NCBI RefSeq assembly: GCF_014897985.1
Contig: NZ_JABUZA010000020.1
Location: forward strand, 1-64,000
Direction of reading: 5' to 3'
Length of the DNA stretch: 64,000 nucleotides
Source: Halomonas colorata
GTDB taxonomy: Bacteria; Pseudomonadota; Gammaproteobacteria; Pseudomonadales; Halomonadaceae
This document shows, in pieces, positions 8,417 through 20,076 of this stretch. Each line of letters opens with the position of its first letter. Position 1 is the stretch's first letter. The notes under the pieces are model-generated. The model searched no databases. It was not told the DNA's origin and worked only from the letters and a program-made list of their open reading frames with translations. The translations under genes were made by a program, and so were the position numbers.

Positions 8417-9372
8417 CGCATGGTCTCATTATCTTCGCGCAGGTAGTCCAACAACATTAGTAGATCATCGGGCAGGTCGGCATGAAAAGTGAGCGTTTCA
8501 CCACTGACCGGATGCACAAAGCTTAGCTTGCGAGCATGCAGCGCCTGGCGAGGGAATTCCCGCAGGATTTCCTTGAGCGGCCCGGCCGCACCTGGCGGCA
8601 GTCTGGCGCGGCCACTGTAAAGCGGGTCGCCAATCAACGGGTAACGGGCGTGGGCCATATGCACGCGAATCTGGTGCGTACGCCCGGTTTCCAGCTGGCA
8701 GCGCACATGGGTATGGGCGCGAAACCGCTCGACCACGCGAAAGTGAGTCACGGCAGGCTTGCCCGAGTTGGTGACCGCCTGACGTTTGCGATCTTTCGGA
8801 TGCCGACCAATAGGTGCATCGATGGTACTGCCCGCCACAGGCTTACCAATCACCACCGCGTCGTACTGGCGCGATACGCTACGTGCCTGAAGCTGTTCGA
8901 CCAGCACGGTTTGCGCCTGAATGGTTTTAGCCACCATCATCAAGCCAGTGGTGTCTTTATCCAGACGGTGAACAATCCCGGCGCGCGGCACCTCGGCAAG
9001 CGTAGAGTGATGGTAAAGCAGCGCGTTGAGCAAGGTCCCGTCCGGGTTACCGGCCGCGGGATGCACGACCATATTGGCAGGCTTGTTGATAACCATCACC
9101 GCATCATCTTCATAGACAATATCTAGCGGTATATCCTGGGCTTCAAAGCGCCGATCTTCTTCGATGGTCGCCTTCAACAACAGCACTTCATGGCCGTGCA
9201 GCTTCGCTTTCGGTTTGGTTTGTACGCCGTCCACGGTCAGCTCACCCGCGTTGATCCATGCTTTTAATCGCTCGCGAGAGTAATCACTGAACAACTCCGC
9301 CGCCGCTTGGTCAAAACGCGCACCTGCGAGCGTCGCAGGTACACGTTGCATGGCTTCAACTATCCGGGGCAT
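8413..9372 (-). CDS. rluD: 23S rRNA pseudouridine synthase RluD
   Basis: RluD converts U1911, U1915 and U1917 of 23S rRNA helix 69 to pseudouridine during late 50S assembly. An S4 RNA-binding domain (about 15-75) is followed by the catalytic domain with the RluA-family motif HRLDKDTTG (135-143, catalytic Asp138). I place the start at the ATG at 9372, which has AAGGAAG seven bases upstream and gives 319 residues, close to E. coli RluD. The open frame extends to 9543 but would run into the divergent bamD. The neighbours bamD (divergent) and pgeF (coupled) match the usual order in this group. Confidence 0.93.
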   Translation of the reverse strand: MPRIVEAMQRVPATLAGARFDQAAAELFSDYSRERLKAWINAGELTVDGVQTKPKAKLHGHEVLLLKATIEEDRRFEAQDIPLDIVYEDDAVMVINKPANMVVHPAAGNPDGTLLNALLYHHSTLAEVPRAGIVHRLDKDTTGLMMVAKTIQAQTVLVEQLQARSVSRQYDAVVIGKPVAGSTIDAPIGRHPKDRKRQAVTNSGKPAVTHFRVVERFRAHTHVRCQLETGRTHQIRVHMAHARYPLIGDPLYSGRARLPPGAAGPLKEILREFPRQALHARKLSFVHPVSGETLTFHADLPDDLLMLLDYLREDNETMR

Positions 9373-9520
9373 GACGTTACTTCCTTTAACAACACCCGAC
9401 AATACGCTGCTAAGCCTGCGTTTTGCGTCGAGGTGATTTATAGTGGGCTTACTGTGACCTATTCTATCATGGCCATCGTCGCTTTTCGGTGATTGAGGCT
9501 TGTTTGCAACGAGGATGATG

Positions 9521-10330
9521 ATGCGCGTTTTTTCTGCTGCCAACCGCTTTGGTGCCCTAGCTTTAAGCCTTGCCCTTCTGGCAGGCTGCGCCAGTAACGA
9601 TACAACACCTGATGAAGAGCAAGATGAATTTGCCGGGGTGCAAGAGCGCGAGCTTTACGAACTGGCGCGCACGGCGCTGGATAGCAACCGTTACCCAATT
9701 GCGATCGAGCGGCTGGAAGCACTGGATACCCGCTATCCTTTCGGCCCTCATGCCGAGCAAGCGCAGCTAGAGCTGGTCTACGCCTACTATGAAAATAGCG
9801 ACTGGGAAGAAGCCCGGGCGGCGGCAAGCCGTTTCATTCGCCTGCATCCTGACCACCCCCAAGCGGATTATGCTTACTACCTGCGCGGGCTTTCTGCCTG
9901 GCAGGCCGGCCGCTTCAGCCTGGAACGCTTACGCCTGATCGATATTTCCAAGCGTGACCTGGGCGCCTCACGCGATGCGTACAACGATTTCCGCGAGCTG
10001 ATCCAGCGCTTCCCGCAAAGCGAATACGCGCCAGATGCTCAGCAGCGCATCGTCTATTTGCGCGAGCTACTAGCCAACCATGAGCTGCATGTGGCTGACT
10101 ACTACCTGCGGCGTGGCGCCTATCTGGCAGCGGTTGAACGTGGCCGCTGGGTAGTTGAGCATTACCCTGAGTCCAACGCCACCCGCGATGCACTGGCCAC
10201 CATGGTTGAAGGCTACCAAGGCCTGGGCATGAACGACCGGGCTGGCGAAGTACTTGCCGTACTGCGCGAAAATGCGCCTGACCACGAGCAGCTTCAGGGC
10301 GGCCGCTTTGTACCCAAACATCTTGACTGA
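9521..10330 (+). CDS. bamD: Outer-membrane assembly lipoprotein BamD
   Basis: BamD is the essential lipoprotein of the BAM complex that inserts beta-barrel proteins into the outer membrane. A lipoprotein signal peptide ends in LLAGC, with the lipidated Cys about 23 residues in. Several TPR-like helical repeats follow (ELARTALDSNRYPIAIERLE, LELVYAYYENSDWEEA, LRGLSAWQAGRFSLERL). Three ATGs stand in a row (9515, 9518, 9521), and GAGG at 9511-9514 fits the last best. It is divergent from rluD, a common arrangement. Confidence 0.95.
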   Translation: MRVFSAANRFGALALSLALLAGCASNDTTPDEEQDEFAGVQERELYELARTALDSNRYPIAIERLEALDTRYPFGPHAEQAQLELVYAYYENSDWEEARAAASRFIRLHPDHPQADYAYYLRGLSAWQAGRFSLERLRLIDISKRDLGASRDAYNDFRELIQRFPQSEYAPDAQQRIVYLRELLANHELHVADYYLRRGAYLAAVERGRWVVEHYPESNATRDALATMVEGYQGLGMNDRAGEVLAVLRENAPDHEQLQGGRFVPKHLD

Positions 10331-10390
10331 CACCTTCAGCACGGCTTGAGCAACGCTCATCCCTGTCCAATAGCCCTGTCATTCTGAATA

Positions 10391-10417
10391 AAACCACGCT
10401 TCGGCGTGGTTTTTTGT
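10391..10417 (+). terminator. bamD terminator
   Basis: A nine-base stem (AAACCACGC with GCGTGGTTT) closes a TTCG tetraloop and is followed by a T run. Confidence 0.93.
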
Positions 10418-10531
10418 TTATAGCCAGTTCCGAACCAATAGTTAATCAATAGTTGTACAAAAAACAAATAGCGTACTAGTATCCTCACACCCCGAATAAA
10501 AAGCGTCCTCCCAGCATTCAAGGAACTGATC

Positions 10532-12235
10532 ATGCTCACGTCAAACGCCCGTTTTGCAGGCGCCAAGATAAGTACGCGTCTAATACTGGCCTTTTCCACC
10601 ATACTGGCACTGCTGATAGCACTGACGACTATCGGTATCTATCAGGTCAATCAGATCAATCATGGGCTTACCGCCATCAATGATATCAATGGCACCAAGC
10701 AGCGATTTGCCGTGGATATGCGCGGCAGCGTGCATGATCGCGCCATTGCTCTACGCGATATTGTCATGACGACGGACAATGGCCGCCAAAGTGCCCTACG
10801 CGCCGAGATACAAAGTCTGCAAAATGATTACCAAACCGCCACAGCCGGCATGCAGCAGGTCATCCACCAATACTCGACCACGCCCGAGCAGGTGAGTCTG
10901 CTTGATACGATTGAACGCCAGGCCGTGATTACCCGCAGCCTGACCCAGCAGGTCATTGACGCCCACGATGCAGGCGCTGATGAGGCCGAACGAACGCTAA
11001 TGCTTGACCAGGCAGGGCCTGCCTATAGCGAATGGTTAAATCGTATCAATCAGTTTATCGACATGCAGACTCGACTCAACGATGTCAGCACGTCAGAGGC
11101 ACGTGCAACCGCGTCGGGCTTTCAAATGCTGATGCTGGGTTTGACGCTGTTTGCGCTGCTGGTGGGTGGCTTAATTGCAATGTTTCTCTCCCGCCAACTG
11201 CTGCGCGAGCTGGGCGCCGAGCCGCATGAAGTTAAAGCCTTTGCCGAAGCTATCGGACGGGGAGAGCTAACCACCAAAGGGCAGCTCAGAAAAGGCGACA
11301 CGCGCAGCATCATGGCTTCCCAGGTGGCCATGGCCCAGCAACTACAAACCATTGTTACCCAGGTGCGCGCTTCGGCGGAAGCAGTGGCATCCAATAGCGA
11401 ACAGATCGCGGAAGGCAACAACGACCTATCATCACGCACCGAACAGCAGGCTAGCGCCCTGGCCGAAACGGCTTCCGCCATGGAGCAGCTCAACAGCACG
11501 GTAAAACTCAACGCGGAAAATTCCGAACAGGCAAGCCAGGAAGCGCAAAGCGCTTCACAGCTCGCTACCAAAGGCGGTGATGCGGTACATCAGGTAGTGG
11601 ATACCATGAACGAGCTGAACCAGAGCTCTCAGGAAATCGCCGGCATTACCTCGACCATTGATTCTATCGCCTTCCAGACCAACATTCTGGCGCTCAATGC
11701 CTCCGTTGAGGCGGCCCGAGCAGGCGAGCATGGCCGAGGCTTCGCCGTGGTAGCCGAAGAGGTACGCAACCTTGCCCAGCGCAGCGCGGAGGCCGCTCGC
11801 GAAATCAATCAACTGATCGCCAGCAATCTAGACCGCGTCAAGCACGGCAACCAGCGCGCCGAAGAAGCAAGCAAATCTACAGAAGAGATCGTGGCGGCGA
11901 TTGATCGCGTGACCACCATCATGCAGGAGATCAGTAACGCAAGCGCCGAACAGAGCGCCGGCGTACAGGAAGTCGGCCAGGCCGTTACCGAGATGGATCA
12001 AGTGACCCAGCAGAACGCAGCGTTGGTGGATCAAAGCGCCAAGTCCGCCTCCAACCTGCGCCAGAACGCCCGCCAGCTGCTGCAAATGATGGAAGCGTTT
12101 AAACTTCCTAAAGCTGCACCCAAAACGACTCAACCGGCTACTCAACACCTAGCGCCAGCTGCGCCACCTGTAGTACGCCAGCCAGCCCTGAGCTCTGCCC
12201 AGCGCCAACCAGAACCTGAATGGGAAAGCTTCTAA
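10532..12235 (+). CDS. Methyl-accepting chemotaxis receptor with CheR/CheB tether
   Basis: This is a Tar/Tsr-type transmembrane receptor that controls CheA. Of its 567 residues, TM1 is at about 17-38 and a helical periplasmic sensor domain (four-helix-bundle type) at about 39-195. TM2 is at about 196-218, HAMP follows to about 275, and the cytoplasmic signalling hairpin carries the conserved tip [20 protein letters not shown] and [16 protein letters not shown]. The C-terminus ends in EWESF, a close variant of the NWETF pentapeptide that tethers CheR and CheB, which implies a high-abundance type receptor. The ligand cannot be told from the sequence. No che or flagellar genes are nearby. Confidence 0.93.
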   Translation: MLTSNARFAGAKISTRLILAFSTILALLIALTTIGIYQVNQINHGLTAINDINGTKQRFAVDMRGSVHDRAIALRDIVMTTDNGRQSALRAEIQSLQNDYQTATAGMQQVIHQYSTTPEQVSLLDTIERQAVITRSLTQQVIDAHDAGADEAERTLMLDQAGPAYSEWLNRINQFIDMQTRLNDVSTSEARATASGFQMLMLGLTLFALLVGGLIAMFLSRQLLRELGAEPHEVKAFAEAIGRGELTTKGQLRKGDTRSIMASQVAMAQQLQTIVTQVRASAEAVASNSEQIAEGNNDLSSRTEQQASALAETASAMEQLNSTVKLNAENSEQASQEAQSASQLATKGGDAVHQVVDTMNELNQSSQEIAGITSTIDSIAFQTNILALNASVEAARAGEHGRGFAVVAEEVRNLAQRSAEAAREINQLIASNLDRVKHGNQRAEEASKSTEEIVAAIDRVTTIMQEISNASAEQSAGVQEVGQAVTEMDQVTQQNAALVDQSAKSASNLRQNARQLLQMMEAFKLPKAAPKTTQPATQHLAPAAPPVVRQPALSSAQRQPEPEWESF

Positions 12236-12262
12236 CCCCCTATCACTACCCGCCATAATATA

Positions 12263-12301
12263 AAAAGGCTCCTGCTATAAAGAATGACGCAGGAGCCTTT
12301 T
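12263..12301. terminator. Bidirectional terminator between receptor gene and nadE
   Basis: Thirteen-base arms (12263-12275 and 12289-12301) with A and T runs on both outer sides lie between the convergent receptor gene and nadE. Confidence 0.92.
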
Positions 12302-12322
12302 GCGTTGGATCTGGCGCTATGC

Positions 12323-13957
12323 TTAGTCGCCCGGCTGCCAGCCGTTAACGATCGGGTAGCGGCGGTCGCGTCCGAAACCGCGCGATGTTACCCGCACGCC
12401 AACCGGGGCTTGTCTCCGCTTGTACTCGCAGCGGTCTACCAGCTTGACCACTTGATAAACGTCTTCAGCGTCAAAACCGGCTGCAATAATCGCTTCAGCG
12501 CTCATATCACCTTCGATGTAGCTCAACAGAATAGCGTCGAGCACATCGTAATCCGGCAATGAATCGCTATCCTGCTGGTCAGGCGCCAGCTCTGCGCTGG
12601 GTGGGCGCTCAATAACGCGCTCAGGGATCGCAGGAGACTGGGTGTTACGCCAGCTAGCCAAACGGTAGACCCAGGTTTTATAGACATCCTTGAGCGCATT
12701 GTAGCCCCCCACCATATCGCCGTAGAGCGTGGCGTATCCCACCGCCATTTCACTCTTGTTGCCGGTGGTCAGCACCATCAGGCCCTTCTTGTTGGAAAGC
12801 GCCATCAGCAATACTCCCCGGCAACGCGACTGAAGGTTCTCTTCCGTGGTATCGCGCTCGGTGCCGGCGAAGCTTTCCGAAAGCGTCGCCATAAAGGCAT
12901 CAACCATAGGCTCGATGGGCATCACTTCGTAATGCACGCCAAGCATTTCCGCCTGCTGGGCGGCGTCCTGCTTCGAAATATCCGCGGTGTAATGATACGG
13001 CATCATCACCGCCTGCACCCGCTGCGGCCCCAACGCATCTACAGCAATTGCCAGGGACAGCGCTGAGTCGATACCGCCGGAAAGCCCCAACACCACGCCT
13101 TCAAAGCCACTTTTATTGACGTAATCGCGAAGCCCCGTTACCAGCGCGCAGTAAAGGCTCTCTTCCGGCTCTACATCCGGTTCGATTTCACCGGCCTGGG
13201 GCTCCCAGGTAGACGCGCTGGTCTGCAGCAGTTGCACCGGCATCAGGCCTGCCTGCCAATACGGGGCGAGAACCCTTAGCTCGCCATTGGCATCCACGCA
13301 CTTGGAGCCGCCGTCAAATACCAGCTCATCCTGGCCGCCGATCGTGTTGACATAAATAATTGGCCGTTTGACGTCCTGGGCACGCAGCTCCAGCAGGCGT
13401 AGGCGCTCACCCGGCTTGTCCTGGTGGTAAGGGGAAGCGTTCAGGCTGATAAGTACTTCCGCCCCAGCGGCCGTTGCGGAGCGTACCGGCTCGCTTTCCC
13501 ACAGGTCTTCACAAATCAGCAGCCCGAGCTTGGCGCCTTTATGCTCATACACCAGCGGCTCAGTGCCTGGGGTGAAATAGCGCTGCTCATCGAATACCTG
13601 ATAGTTGGGCAGCGCCTGCTTGGCATATTCGGCGTCCCACTGGCCGTTATACAGCACGCCCGCGAGGTTATAGCGCTTGCCTTCGCGCACGCCGGGATAG
13701 CCTATGATGACCAATACGTCGCGAGCGACTTTTTCAGCCATTTTGGCCCGCGCTTCGCGCAGCCGGGTCTCCATAGAGGGGCGTAGCAGTAAATCTTCCG
13801 GCGGGTAGCCAGATAAAAAAAGCTCAGGGAAGATAACGATATCCGCCCCATGCTCAATGCGCGCTTCGCGCACAGCTTCAATAGCACGCGCCGCATTGCC
13901 GGGAATATCCCCGACAAGCGGATCGAGTTGGGCCATTACCAGCGTTAAGTCTTGCAT
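12323..13957 (-). CDS. nadE: Glutamine-dependent NAD+ synthetase
   Basis: This enzyme amidates deamido-NAD+ with ammonia taken from glutamine, the last step of NAD synthesis. The N-terminal half is a carbon-nitrogen hydrolase (glutaminase) domain with the apparent catalytic triad E45, K113 and C149 (LLICEDLW). The C-terminal half is the synthetase with the ATP-pyrophosphatase loop SGGIDS at 293-298. Its 544 residues fit the two-domain bacterial form rather than the short ammonia-dependent form of E. coli. Confidence 0.95.
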   Translation of the reverse strand: MQDLTLVMAQLDPLVGDIPGNAARAIEAVREARIEHGADIVIFPELFLSGYPPEDLLLRPSMETRLREARAKMAEKVARDVLVIIGYPGVREGKRYNLAGVLYNGQWDAEYAKQALPNYQVFDEQRYFTPGTEPLVYEHKGAKLGLLICEDLWESEPVRSATAAGAEVLISLNASPYHQDKPGERLRLLELRAQDVKRPIIYVNTIGGQDELVFDGGSKCVDANGELRVLAPYWQAGLMPVQLLQTSASTWEPQAGEIEPDVEPEESLYCALVTGLRDYVNKSGFEGVVLGLSGGIDSALSLAIAVDALGPQRVQAVMMPYHYTADISKQDAAQQAEMLGVHYEVMPIEPMVDAFMATLSESFAGTERDTTEENLQSRCRGVLLMALSNKKGLMVLTTGNKSEMAVGYATLYGDMVGGYNALKDVYKTWVYRLASWRNTQSPAIPERVIERPPSAELAPDQQDSDSLPDYDVLDAILLSYIEGDMSAEAIIAAGFDAEDVYQVVKLVDRCEYKRRQAPVGVRVTSRGFGRDRRYPIVNGWQPGD

Positions 13958-14085
13958 GGGCGTTAAAATCTCTTGAGAATCTTTGGAACATTGTCACGTC
14001 AATGCATTGTCCCGCAAGGACCGCCTGCTGGCAAAGCCCGCACCGGCATTGATCACTTCATCTCCGCTTAGGAGGGCCTATAAGG

Positions 14086-14358
14086 ATGAACCTGTTGATC
14101 ATTCGCTTAATTATTTTCGCCGTACTGTTCTATGTCGGTCTGAAGCTTTACGGCATGTATCGCCAGCATAAACTTGCCCGTGATGAGCAGCATGGCGCTT
14201 TAAAACGTCACGAGGGCGGCCAGATGGTGCGCTGCCGCTGGTGTGATGTCCATGTGCCGGAAACCGAGGCGCTGCGCGACCATGAGCAGTGGTTCTGCTC
14301 AAGCGCCCATCGCGACCGCTACTTTCAGGAGCAGCAGGATAAAAACGGCGGCGCTTAG
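14086..14358 (+). CDS. PP0621-family small membrane protein
   Basis: This is a 90-residue protein with one N-terminal membrane segment (about 3-22) and a cytosolic C-terminal part holding CRWCDVHVPETEAL and a later FCSSAHRDRY. The C-x2-C and C-x3-H pattern suggests a small zinc-binding knuckle, as in the PP0621 family, which has no known function. GGAGG lies upstream. The stop codons of this gene and the convergent thiO overlap (TTAG), so there is no room for a terminator between them. Confidence 0.8.
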   Translation: MNLLIIRLIIFAVLFYVGLKLYGMYRQHKLARDEQHGALKRHEGGQMVRCRWCDVHVPETEALRDHEQWFCSSAHRDRYFQEQQDKNGGA

Positions 14359-15455
14359 CCTCCCAAGTGCGCCCGGGTCGGCAGGAAAGGCGCTGGGTCA
14401 ATTAATGGCTCCCGGCCAAGCAGTTGATCGGCCAGCAAATGGGTAGAGGCTGGCGCCAACACTAGCCCATTACGGTAGTGCCCGGCGTTAACAAACACAT
14501 TGGGCTGCTCTGGGAGTGCACCGATAAACGGAATGCCGTCAGGTGAGCCGGGGCGCAGGCCCGCCCAGTGGTAGGCAACCGGGCAGCTTGCCAGCGCCGG
14601 CACGATACGCTCGGCGCTTTGCTTTAATGAAGCCAGCGCCTCTGCATCGGTGGTTTTATCAAACCCCGCCTCTTCCAGCGTAGAGCCGACCAGCAGCAGA
14701 CCATCACTACGTGGAATCACATAGCGGCCGTCTTTCAGCACCACCCGCTGCACAAGTCCTGGGGGCGCCTGGTAGGCAATCATCTGGCCTTTCACTGGGC
14801 GTACCGGCAGGTGCACGTCAAGGGTTGACAGTAGCTTCGCGCTCCACGCGCCACCGCACACCACCAGCCGCCCGGCTTCAAAGGCTCCTTGCGAGGTGTT
14901 AACGCCGACCACTACTCCATCACGACGTAGAAAATCGTGCATCTCGCAGTGTTCCTTTAGCGTCACCCTCGGCATGGTGAGTAATTTGGCGCGTAACGCC
15001 TGACCAAGCCTTGGGTTTCGTACGCTGCCCAAGGTGGGCATCCACAGCGCATTTTCATGGGTAATGGCAACGTCAGGCTCTTTTTGATGCACAAAATCGG
15101 CATCTACCTGCACCAGCGGTTTCCCCAGCTGGCGCGCCCAACCTAGCGCGCGCTCCTCGTCATCGACATTTAAATAGAGCAAACCTTTTTGGCGGTACTC
15201 GGGGTCGATGCCGGTCTCTTCAAGTAAACGCAGTGCCAGGGTCGGGTACGCTCCTTCTGACCAGCGTGAAAGCTGCGAGATGGGCGGCGCATAACGCCAC
15301 GGATAAAGCGGTGATACAATCCCGCCACCCGCCCAGGAGGCTTCCTTGCCACAGGTGCCACGCTCAATAATCGTGACGTGCTGCCCGGCATCGGCTAACT
15401 GCAGCGCGGTCAGCATGCCGATAACACCGCCGCCAATAATTAGAAAATCGCTCAC
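14355..15455 (-). CDS. thiO: Glycine oxidase ThiO
   Basis: ThiO is an FAD-dependent amine oxidase that turns glycine into iminoglycine for thiazole synthesis in the thiamine pathway. The N-terminal dinucleotide-binding motif IIGGGVIGMLTALQLADAG is intact, and the C-terminal part holds the DAO-family segment (GLRPGSPDGIPFIGALP and NAGHYRNGLVLAP). The 366-residue length is usual. No other thi gene is in the window. D-amino-acid dehydrogenase is a less likely alternative, because the GHYRNG motif is ThiO-like. Confidence 0.88.
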   Translation of the reverse strand: MSDFLIIGGGVIGMLTALQLADAGQHVTIIERGTCGKEASWAGGGIVSPLYPWRYAPPISQLSRWSEGAYPTLALRLLEETGIDPEYRQKGLLYLNVDDEERALGWARQLGKPLVQVDADFVHQKEPDVAITHENALWMPTLGSVRNPRLGQALRAKLLTMPRVTLKEHCEMHDFLRRDGVVVGVNTSQGAFEAGRLVVCGGAWSAKLLSTLDVHLPVRPVKGQMIAYQAPPGLVQRVVLKDGRYVIPRSDGLLLVGSTLEEAGFDKTTDAEALASLKQSAERIVPALASCPVAYHWAGLRPGSPDGIPFIGALPEQPNVFVNAGHYRNGLVLAPASTHLLADQLLGREPLIDPAPFLPTRAHLGG

Positions 15456-15556
15456 TCACGTTGCCTACTTTGGCTTGCTTAATGGCCGACACACAGGCCG
15501 GATAGGACGATGAGCATAGCGAGGAGATTGGGCAGGTCAAGCGACAGGGAGAGTAC

Positions 15557-16087
15557 ATGACGCATCGCCATACCGAATATTCACTCAGAGCGAGCGGATT
15601 TACCCTTATCGAGCTGCTGGTTGTGCTGGTATTGGTAGGTGCGGTGGCAGTTTGGGGTGTGCCACGTTTTCAGTCATTAGGCGAGCGCACGGCGGTCACG
15701 AGTGAAGTAAACCGGCTGCAAAGCGCGCTTTCACTGGCCCGCAGTACGGCAATTACTCAGCAGGGCGATATAACGCTGTGCCCGGCCAGTACCAATCACC
15801 GCATCTGCCTAAGCGACTGGAGCGGCGAGCTGATGATCGTCAATGGCGATAAGACGCGAGATATCAGTCAGGACGAGATCGTGCGACTGTTTCCGCCCAC
15901 CAGCGGTGTGGATGTGAGCAAAAACGGCCATGCGCGGATTAAATACACGTCGCTCGGACATGCCACGGGATTTAACAGTACGTTTTCGATCTGCCCTCGG
16001 CACGCAGCCGGGCGCACGCAAGGGGCAGATCTGGTACTCAGCGTATTAGGCCGAGCCAGGGTGGTCGAAACGCCTATCGACTGCTAA
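15557..16087 (+). CDS. FimT/GspH-type pseudopilin
   Basis: This is a minor type IV pilin or pseudopilin. The prepilin cleavage site is SGFTLIELLVVLVLVGAVA, with Glu at mature position 5, followed by a hydrophobic helix and a GspH/FimT C-terminal domain with four cysteines (CPAST, CLSDW, CPRHA and the terminal C). GGGAGAG precedes the ATG. It stands alone, divergent from thiO, while the other minor pilins are at 48344-50165. Its natural partners are probably those proteins (FimU role). Confidence 0.82.
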   Translation: MTHRHTEYSLRASGFTLIELLVVLVLVGAVAVWGVPRFQSLGERTAVTSEVNRLQSALSLARSTAITQQGDITLCPASTNHRICLSDWSGELMIVNGDKTRDISQDEIVRLFPPTSGVDVSKNGHARIKYTSLGHATGFNSTFSICPRHAAGRTQGADLVLSVLGRARVVETPIDC

Positions 16088-16093
16088 GACAGC

Positions 16094-17062
<969 letters not shown>

Positions 17063-17268
17063 CTAGCTGATAAAGTCGCAGAGAGTTTGCCTGAAATGGC
17101 GCCAAGTACAAGCGATTGCAAGGTTAAGCGTTGGCTATTAGGCGAAGACACCTTGAATCAGCCTTTATAAACACCCATGTCCTACTACTATGTAAGCCAT
17201 ACTAAAAAGGAAGACAGTGACCGTCGCGCTAAGCGAAATGCCGCGCAACGCAATAAGAGGAGAAAGGC

Positions 17269-20016
17269 ATGAGTAATACACCCGATACACTGCAAACGCT
17301 GGATGTGGGTAGCCAGCAGTACCGCTACTATAGCCTTCCCAAAGCCGCCGACGCGCTTGGCAATATTGACCGGCTTCCCAAGACGCTAAAGATTCTACTC
17401 GAAAACCAGCTGCGTTTTGCCGATGACGAAAGCGTTGACCAGGAAGATATGCAGGCGCTGGTCGACTGGCAGAAAGAGGGCAAATCCAGCCGTGAAATCG
17501 GCTACCGCCCGGCTCGCGTATTAATGCAGGATTTTACCGGCGTACCCGGCGTGGTCGATTTAGCCTCCATGCGCGCAGCGGTAGAAAAGCTCGGCGAAGA
17601 CCCCGCTCGCATCAATCCTCTTTCTCCGGTTGATCTGGTAATCGACCACTCGGTCATGGTCGACAAGTTTGGTAATGCCACGGCGTTTGAAGAGAACGTC
17701 GACATTGAGATGCAGCGCAACCGTGAACGCTACGAGTTTCTGCGCTGGGGCCAGCAGGCCTTCAATAACTTCAGCGTGGTGCCGCCCGGCACCGGTATCT
17801 GCCACCAGGTCAACCTTGAGTATTTGGGCCGCAGCGTGTGGACCAAAGAAGAAGATGGCACCACCTTTGCCTACCCGGATACCCTGGTAGGCACCGACTC
17901 TCATACCACCATGATCAACGGCCTTGGCGTACTCGGCTGGGGTGTAGGCGGTATCGAAGCCGAAGCAGCCATGCTTGGCCAGCCGGTCTCCATGCTGATT
18001 CCCGAAGTGATCGGCTTCAAACTGACCGGCAAGCTGCGTGAAGGCATTACCGCGACGGATCTGGTACTGACCGTTACCGAAATGCTGCGCAAAAAAGGCG
18101 TTGTGGGTAAGTTTGTCGAATTCTACGGCGACGGCCTCAAAGACCTGCCCCTTGCCGACCGCGCGACGATTGCCAACATGGCACCCGAATACGGCGCCAC
18201 CTGTGGTTTCTTCCCGGTCGATGATGAAACGCTGAACTATATGCGCTTAACCGGCCGCGAAGATGAGCAGGTCGCGCTGGTAGAAACCTATAGCAAAACC
18301 CAGGGGCTGTGGCGTGAGCCTGGCGACGAGCCGGTGTTCACCGATACCCTACAGCTTGACATGACGGAAGTGGAAGCAAGCCTTGCGGGGCCCAAACGCC
18401 CGCAGGACCGCGTTGCCCTAAAAGATATGGCCGCGGCTTTTGATAAAATCATGCAGGAAGATGCCAAGGCTCAGCCCACCACGGAAAAAGGCAAGTTCGA
18501 CTCAGAAGGTGGGCAAGCGGCCGTAGGCATTGAGCGCAGCCTTGAAGGTAATTTCAAGCATGCCAATAGCCAGGACGTCACGATTGGCGATCAGGCCTTT
18601 AGCCTTGATCCAGGCGCTGTGGTCATTGCCGCCATCACCTCGTGCACCAATACGTCTAACCCTAGCGTCATGATGGCTGCTGGCCTTCTGGCTCGCAAAG
18701 CGCGAGAAAAAGGCCTGGCTACCAAGCCTTGGGTGAAAACCTCGCTGGCCCCAGGCTCCAAGGTGGTCACCGATTATCTGGCGGCGGCCAACTTGAACGA
18801 AGATCTAGACGCTTTAGGCTTTAACCTGGTCGGTTATGGTTGCACAACGTGTATCGGTAACTCAGGCCCGCTGCCTGAGGCGATTGAGAAAGCCGTCAAC
18901 AAGGGTGATTTAACCGTGGCCTCGGTACTTTCGGGCAACCGTAACTTCGAAGGCCGTGTTCACCCGCTGGTCAAAACCAACTGGCTCGCCTCGCCCCCCT
19001 TGGTAGTTGCCTATGCGCTGGCAGGCAACGTTCAGCGCGATTTAACCAAAGACCCCTTGGGCGAAGACAATGACGGCAACCCGGTTTATCTAAAAGATAT
19101 CTGGCCGTCTCAAGCCGAAATTGCCGAAGCCGTTGAAAAAGTAAATACCGAGATGTTCCGTAAAGAATACGGCGAGGTATTTGAAGGCGATGAAACATGG
19201 CAGGCGATTAACGTATCCGAAAGCCAGGTTTATCAGTGGCCTGAATCTACCTACATTCAGCACCCGCCTTTCTTCGAAGGTATGGGCCGCGAACCCGACC
19301 CCATCGAAGATGTGAGCAATGCCCGCGTTCTCGCCATGTTGGGCGACTCGGTAACCACCGACCATATTTCACCCGCCGGCGCTATCAAACCGGATAGCCC
19401 CGCAGGCCGCTACTTGCAGGAGCATGGAGTGAAACCGGTCGACTTCAACTCCTACGGCTCACGCCGGGGTAATCATGAAGTCATGATGCGCGGCACCTTC
19501 GCCAACGTGCGTATCAAAAACGAGATGCTGGATGGCGTGGTCGGGGGTGAAACCCGCTATGTGCCCAGCGGCGAGCAGATGTCGATTTACGATGCCGCCA
19601 TGAAATACCAGGAAGCAGGCACGCCGCTTGTCGTGATTGCCGGTAAAGAGTACGGCACCGGCTCTTCGCGCGACTGGGCCGCCAAAGGAACACGCTTGTT
19701 GGGCGTGCGCGCCGTCATTGCCGAGTCGTTCGAGCGTATCCACCGCTCCAACCTGATCGGCATGGGCGTGGTACCGCTGCAATTCCCGGAAGGTGAGACG
19801 CGTGAAACGCTGGGATTAACCGGTGATGAGGAAGTATCGATTGCGGGATTAAGTGATTTAAGCCCCGGCAAAACGGTCCAGGTCGTGATCAAAAACGGTG
19901 ATAACGAACGTACCGTTGATGCCAAGTGCAGAATTGATACGGTCAACGAGCTGGCTTACTACCGCCACGGTGGTATCCTTCACTACGTGCTGCGCAAAAT
20001 GATCGGCGCAGCCTAA
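17269..20016 (+). CDS. acnA: Aconitate hydratase A
   Basis: AcnA isomerises citrate to isocitrate through a [4Fe-4S] cluster in the TCA cycle. The three cluster cysteines are C459 ([12 protein letters not shown]), C525 and C528 ([12 protein letters not shown]), with the spacing of the family. The swivel domain ends with the substrate-binding loop [12 protein letters not shown]. The 915 residues fit the AcnA/IRP1 class, not AcnB. AGGAGAAAG lies just before the ATG. The upstream 224 bases hold its promoter, but I could not assign a regulator. Confidence 0.96.
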   Translation: MSNTPDTLQTLDVGSQQYRYYSLPKAADALGNIDRLPKTLKILLENQLRFADDESVDQEDMQALVDWQKEGKSSREIGYRPARVLMQDFTGVPGVVDLASMRAAVEKLGEDPARINPLSPVDLVIDHSVMVDKFGNATAFEENVDIEMQRNRERYEFLRWGQQAFNNFSVVPPGTGICHQVNLEYLGRSVWTKEEDGTTFAYPDTLVGTDSHTTMINGLGVLGWGVGGIEAEAAMLGQPVSMLIPEVIGFKLTGKLREGITATDLVLTVTEMLRKKGVVGKFVEFYGDGLKDLPLADRATIANMAPEYGATCGFFPVDDETLNYMRLTGREDEQVALVETYSKTQGLWREPGDEPVFTDTLQLDMTEVEASLAGPKRPQDRVALKDMAAAFDKIMQEDAKAQPTTEKGKFDSEGGQAAVGIERSLEGNFKHANSQDVTIGDQAFSLDPGAVVIAAITSCTNTSNPSVMMAAGLLARKAREKGLATKPWVKTSLAPGSKVVTDYLAAANLNEDLDALGFNLVGYGCTTCIGNSGPLPEAIEKAVNKGDLTVASVLSGNRNFEGRVHPLVKTNWLASPPLVVAYALAGNVQRDLTKDPLGEDNDGNPVYLKDIWPSQAEIAEAVEKVNTEMFRKEYGEVFEGDETWQAINVSESQVYQWPESTYIQHPPFFEGMGREPDPIEDVSNARVLAMLGDSVTTDHISPAGAIKPDSPAGRYLQEHGVKPVDFNSYGSRRGNHEVMMRGTFANVRIKNEMLDGVVGGETRYVPSGEQMSIYDAAMKYQEAGTPLVVIAGKEYGTGSSRDWAAKGTRLLGVRAVIAESFERIHRSNLIGMGVVPLQFPEGETRETLGLTGDEEVSIAGLSDLSPGKTVQVVIKNGDNERTVDAKCRIDTVNELAYYRHGGILHYVLRKMIGAA

Positions 20017-20040
20017 GTAATACCTACCAATGCTTGCATG

Positions 20041-20067
20041 CCCCCACCTCGGTGGGGGCTTTTTTTT
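20041..20067 (+). terminator. acnA terminator
   Basis: An eight-base GC stem (CCCCCACC with GGTGGGGG, loop TC) is followed by eight Ts. Confidence 0.94.
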
Positions 20068-20076
20068 GCCTATTCC

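Noticed and set aside
9373..9543. Longer N-terminus of RluD
   Set aside because: It would overlap the divergent bamD start and leave no promoter space; a well-placed ribosome site supports 9372.
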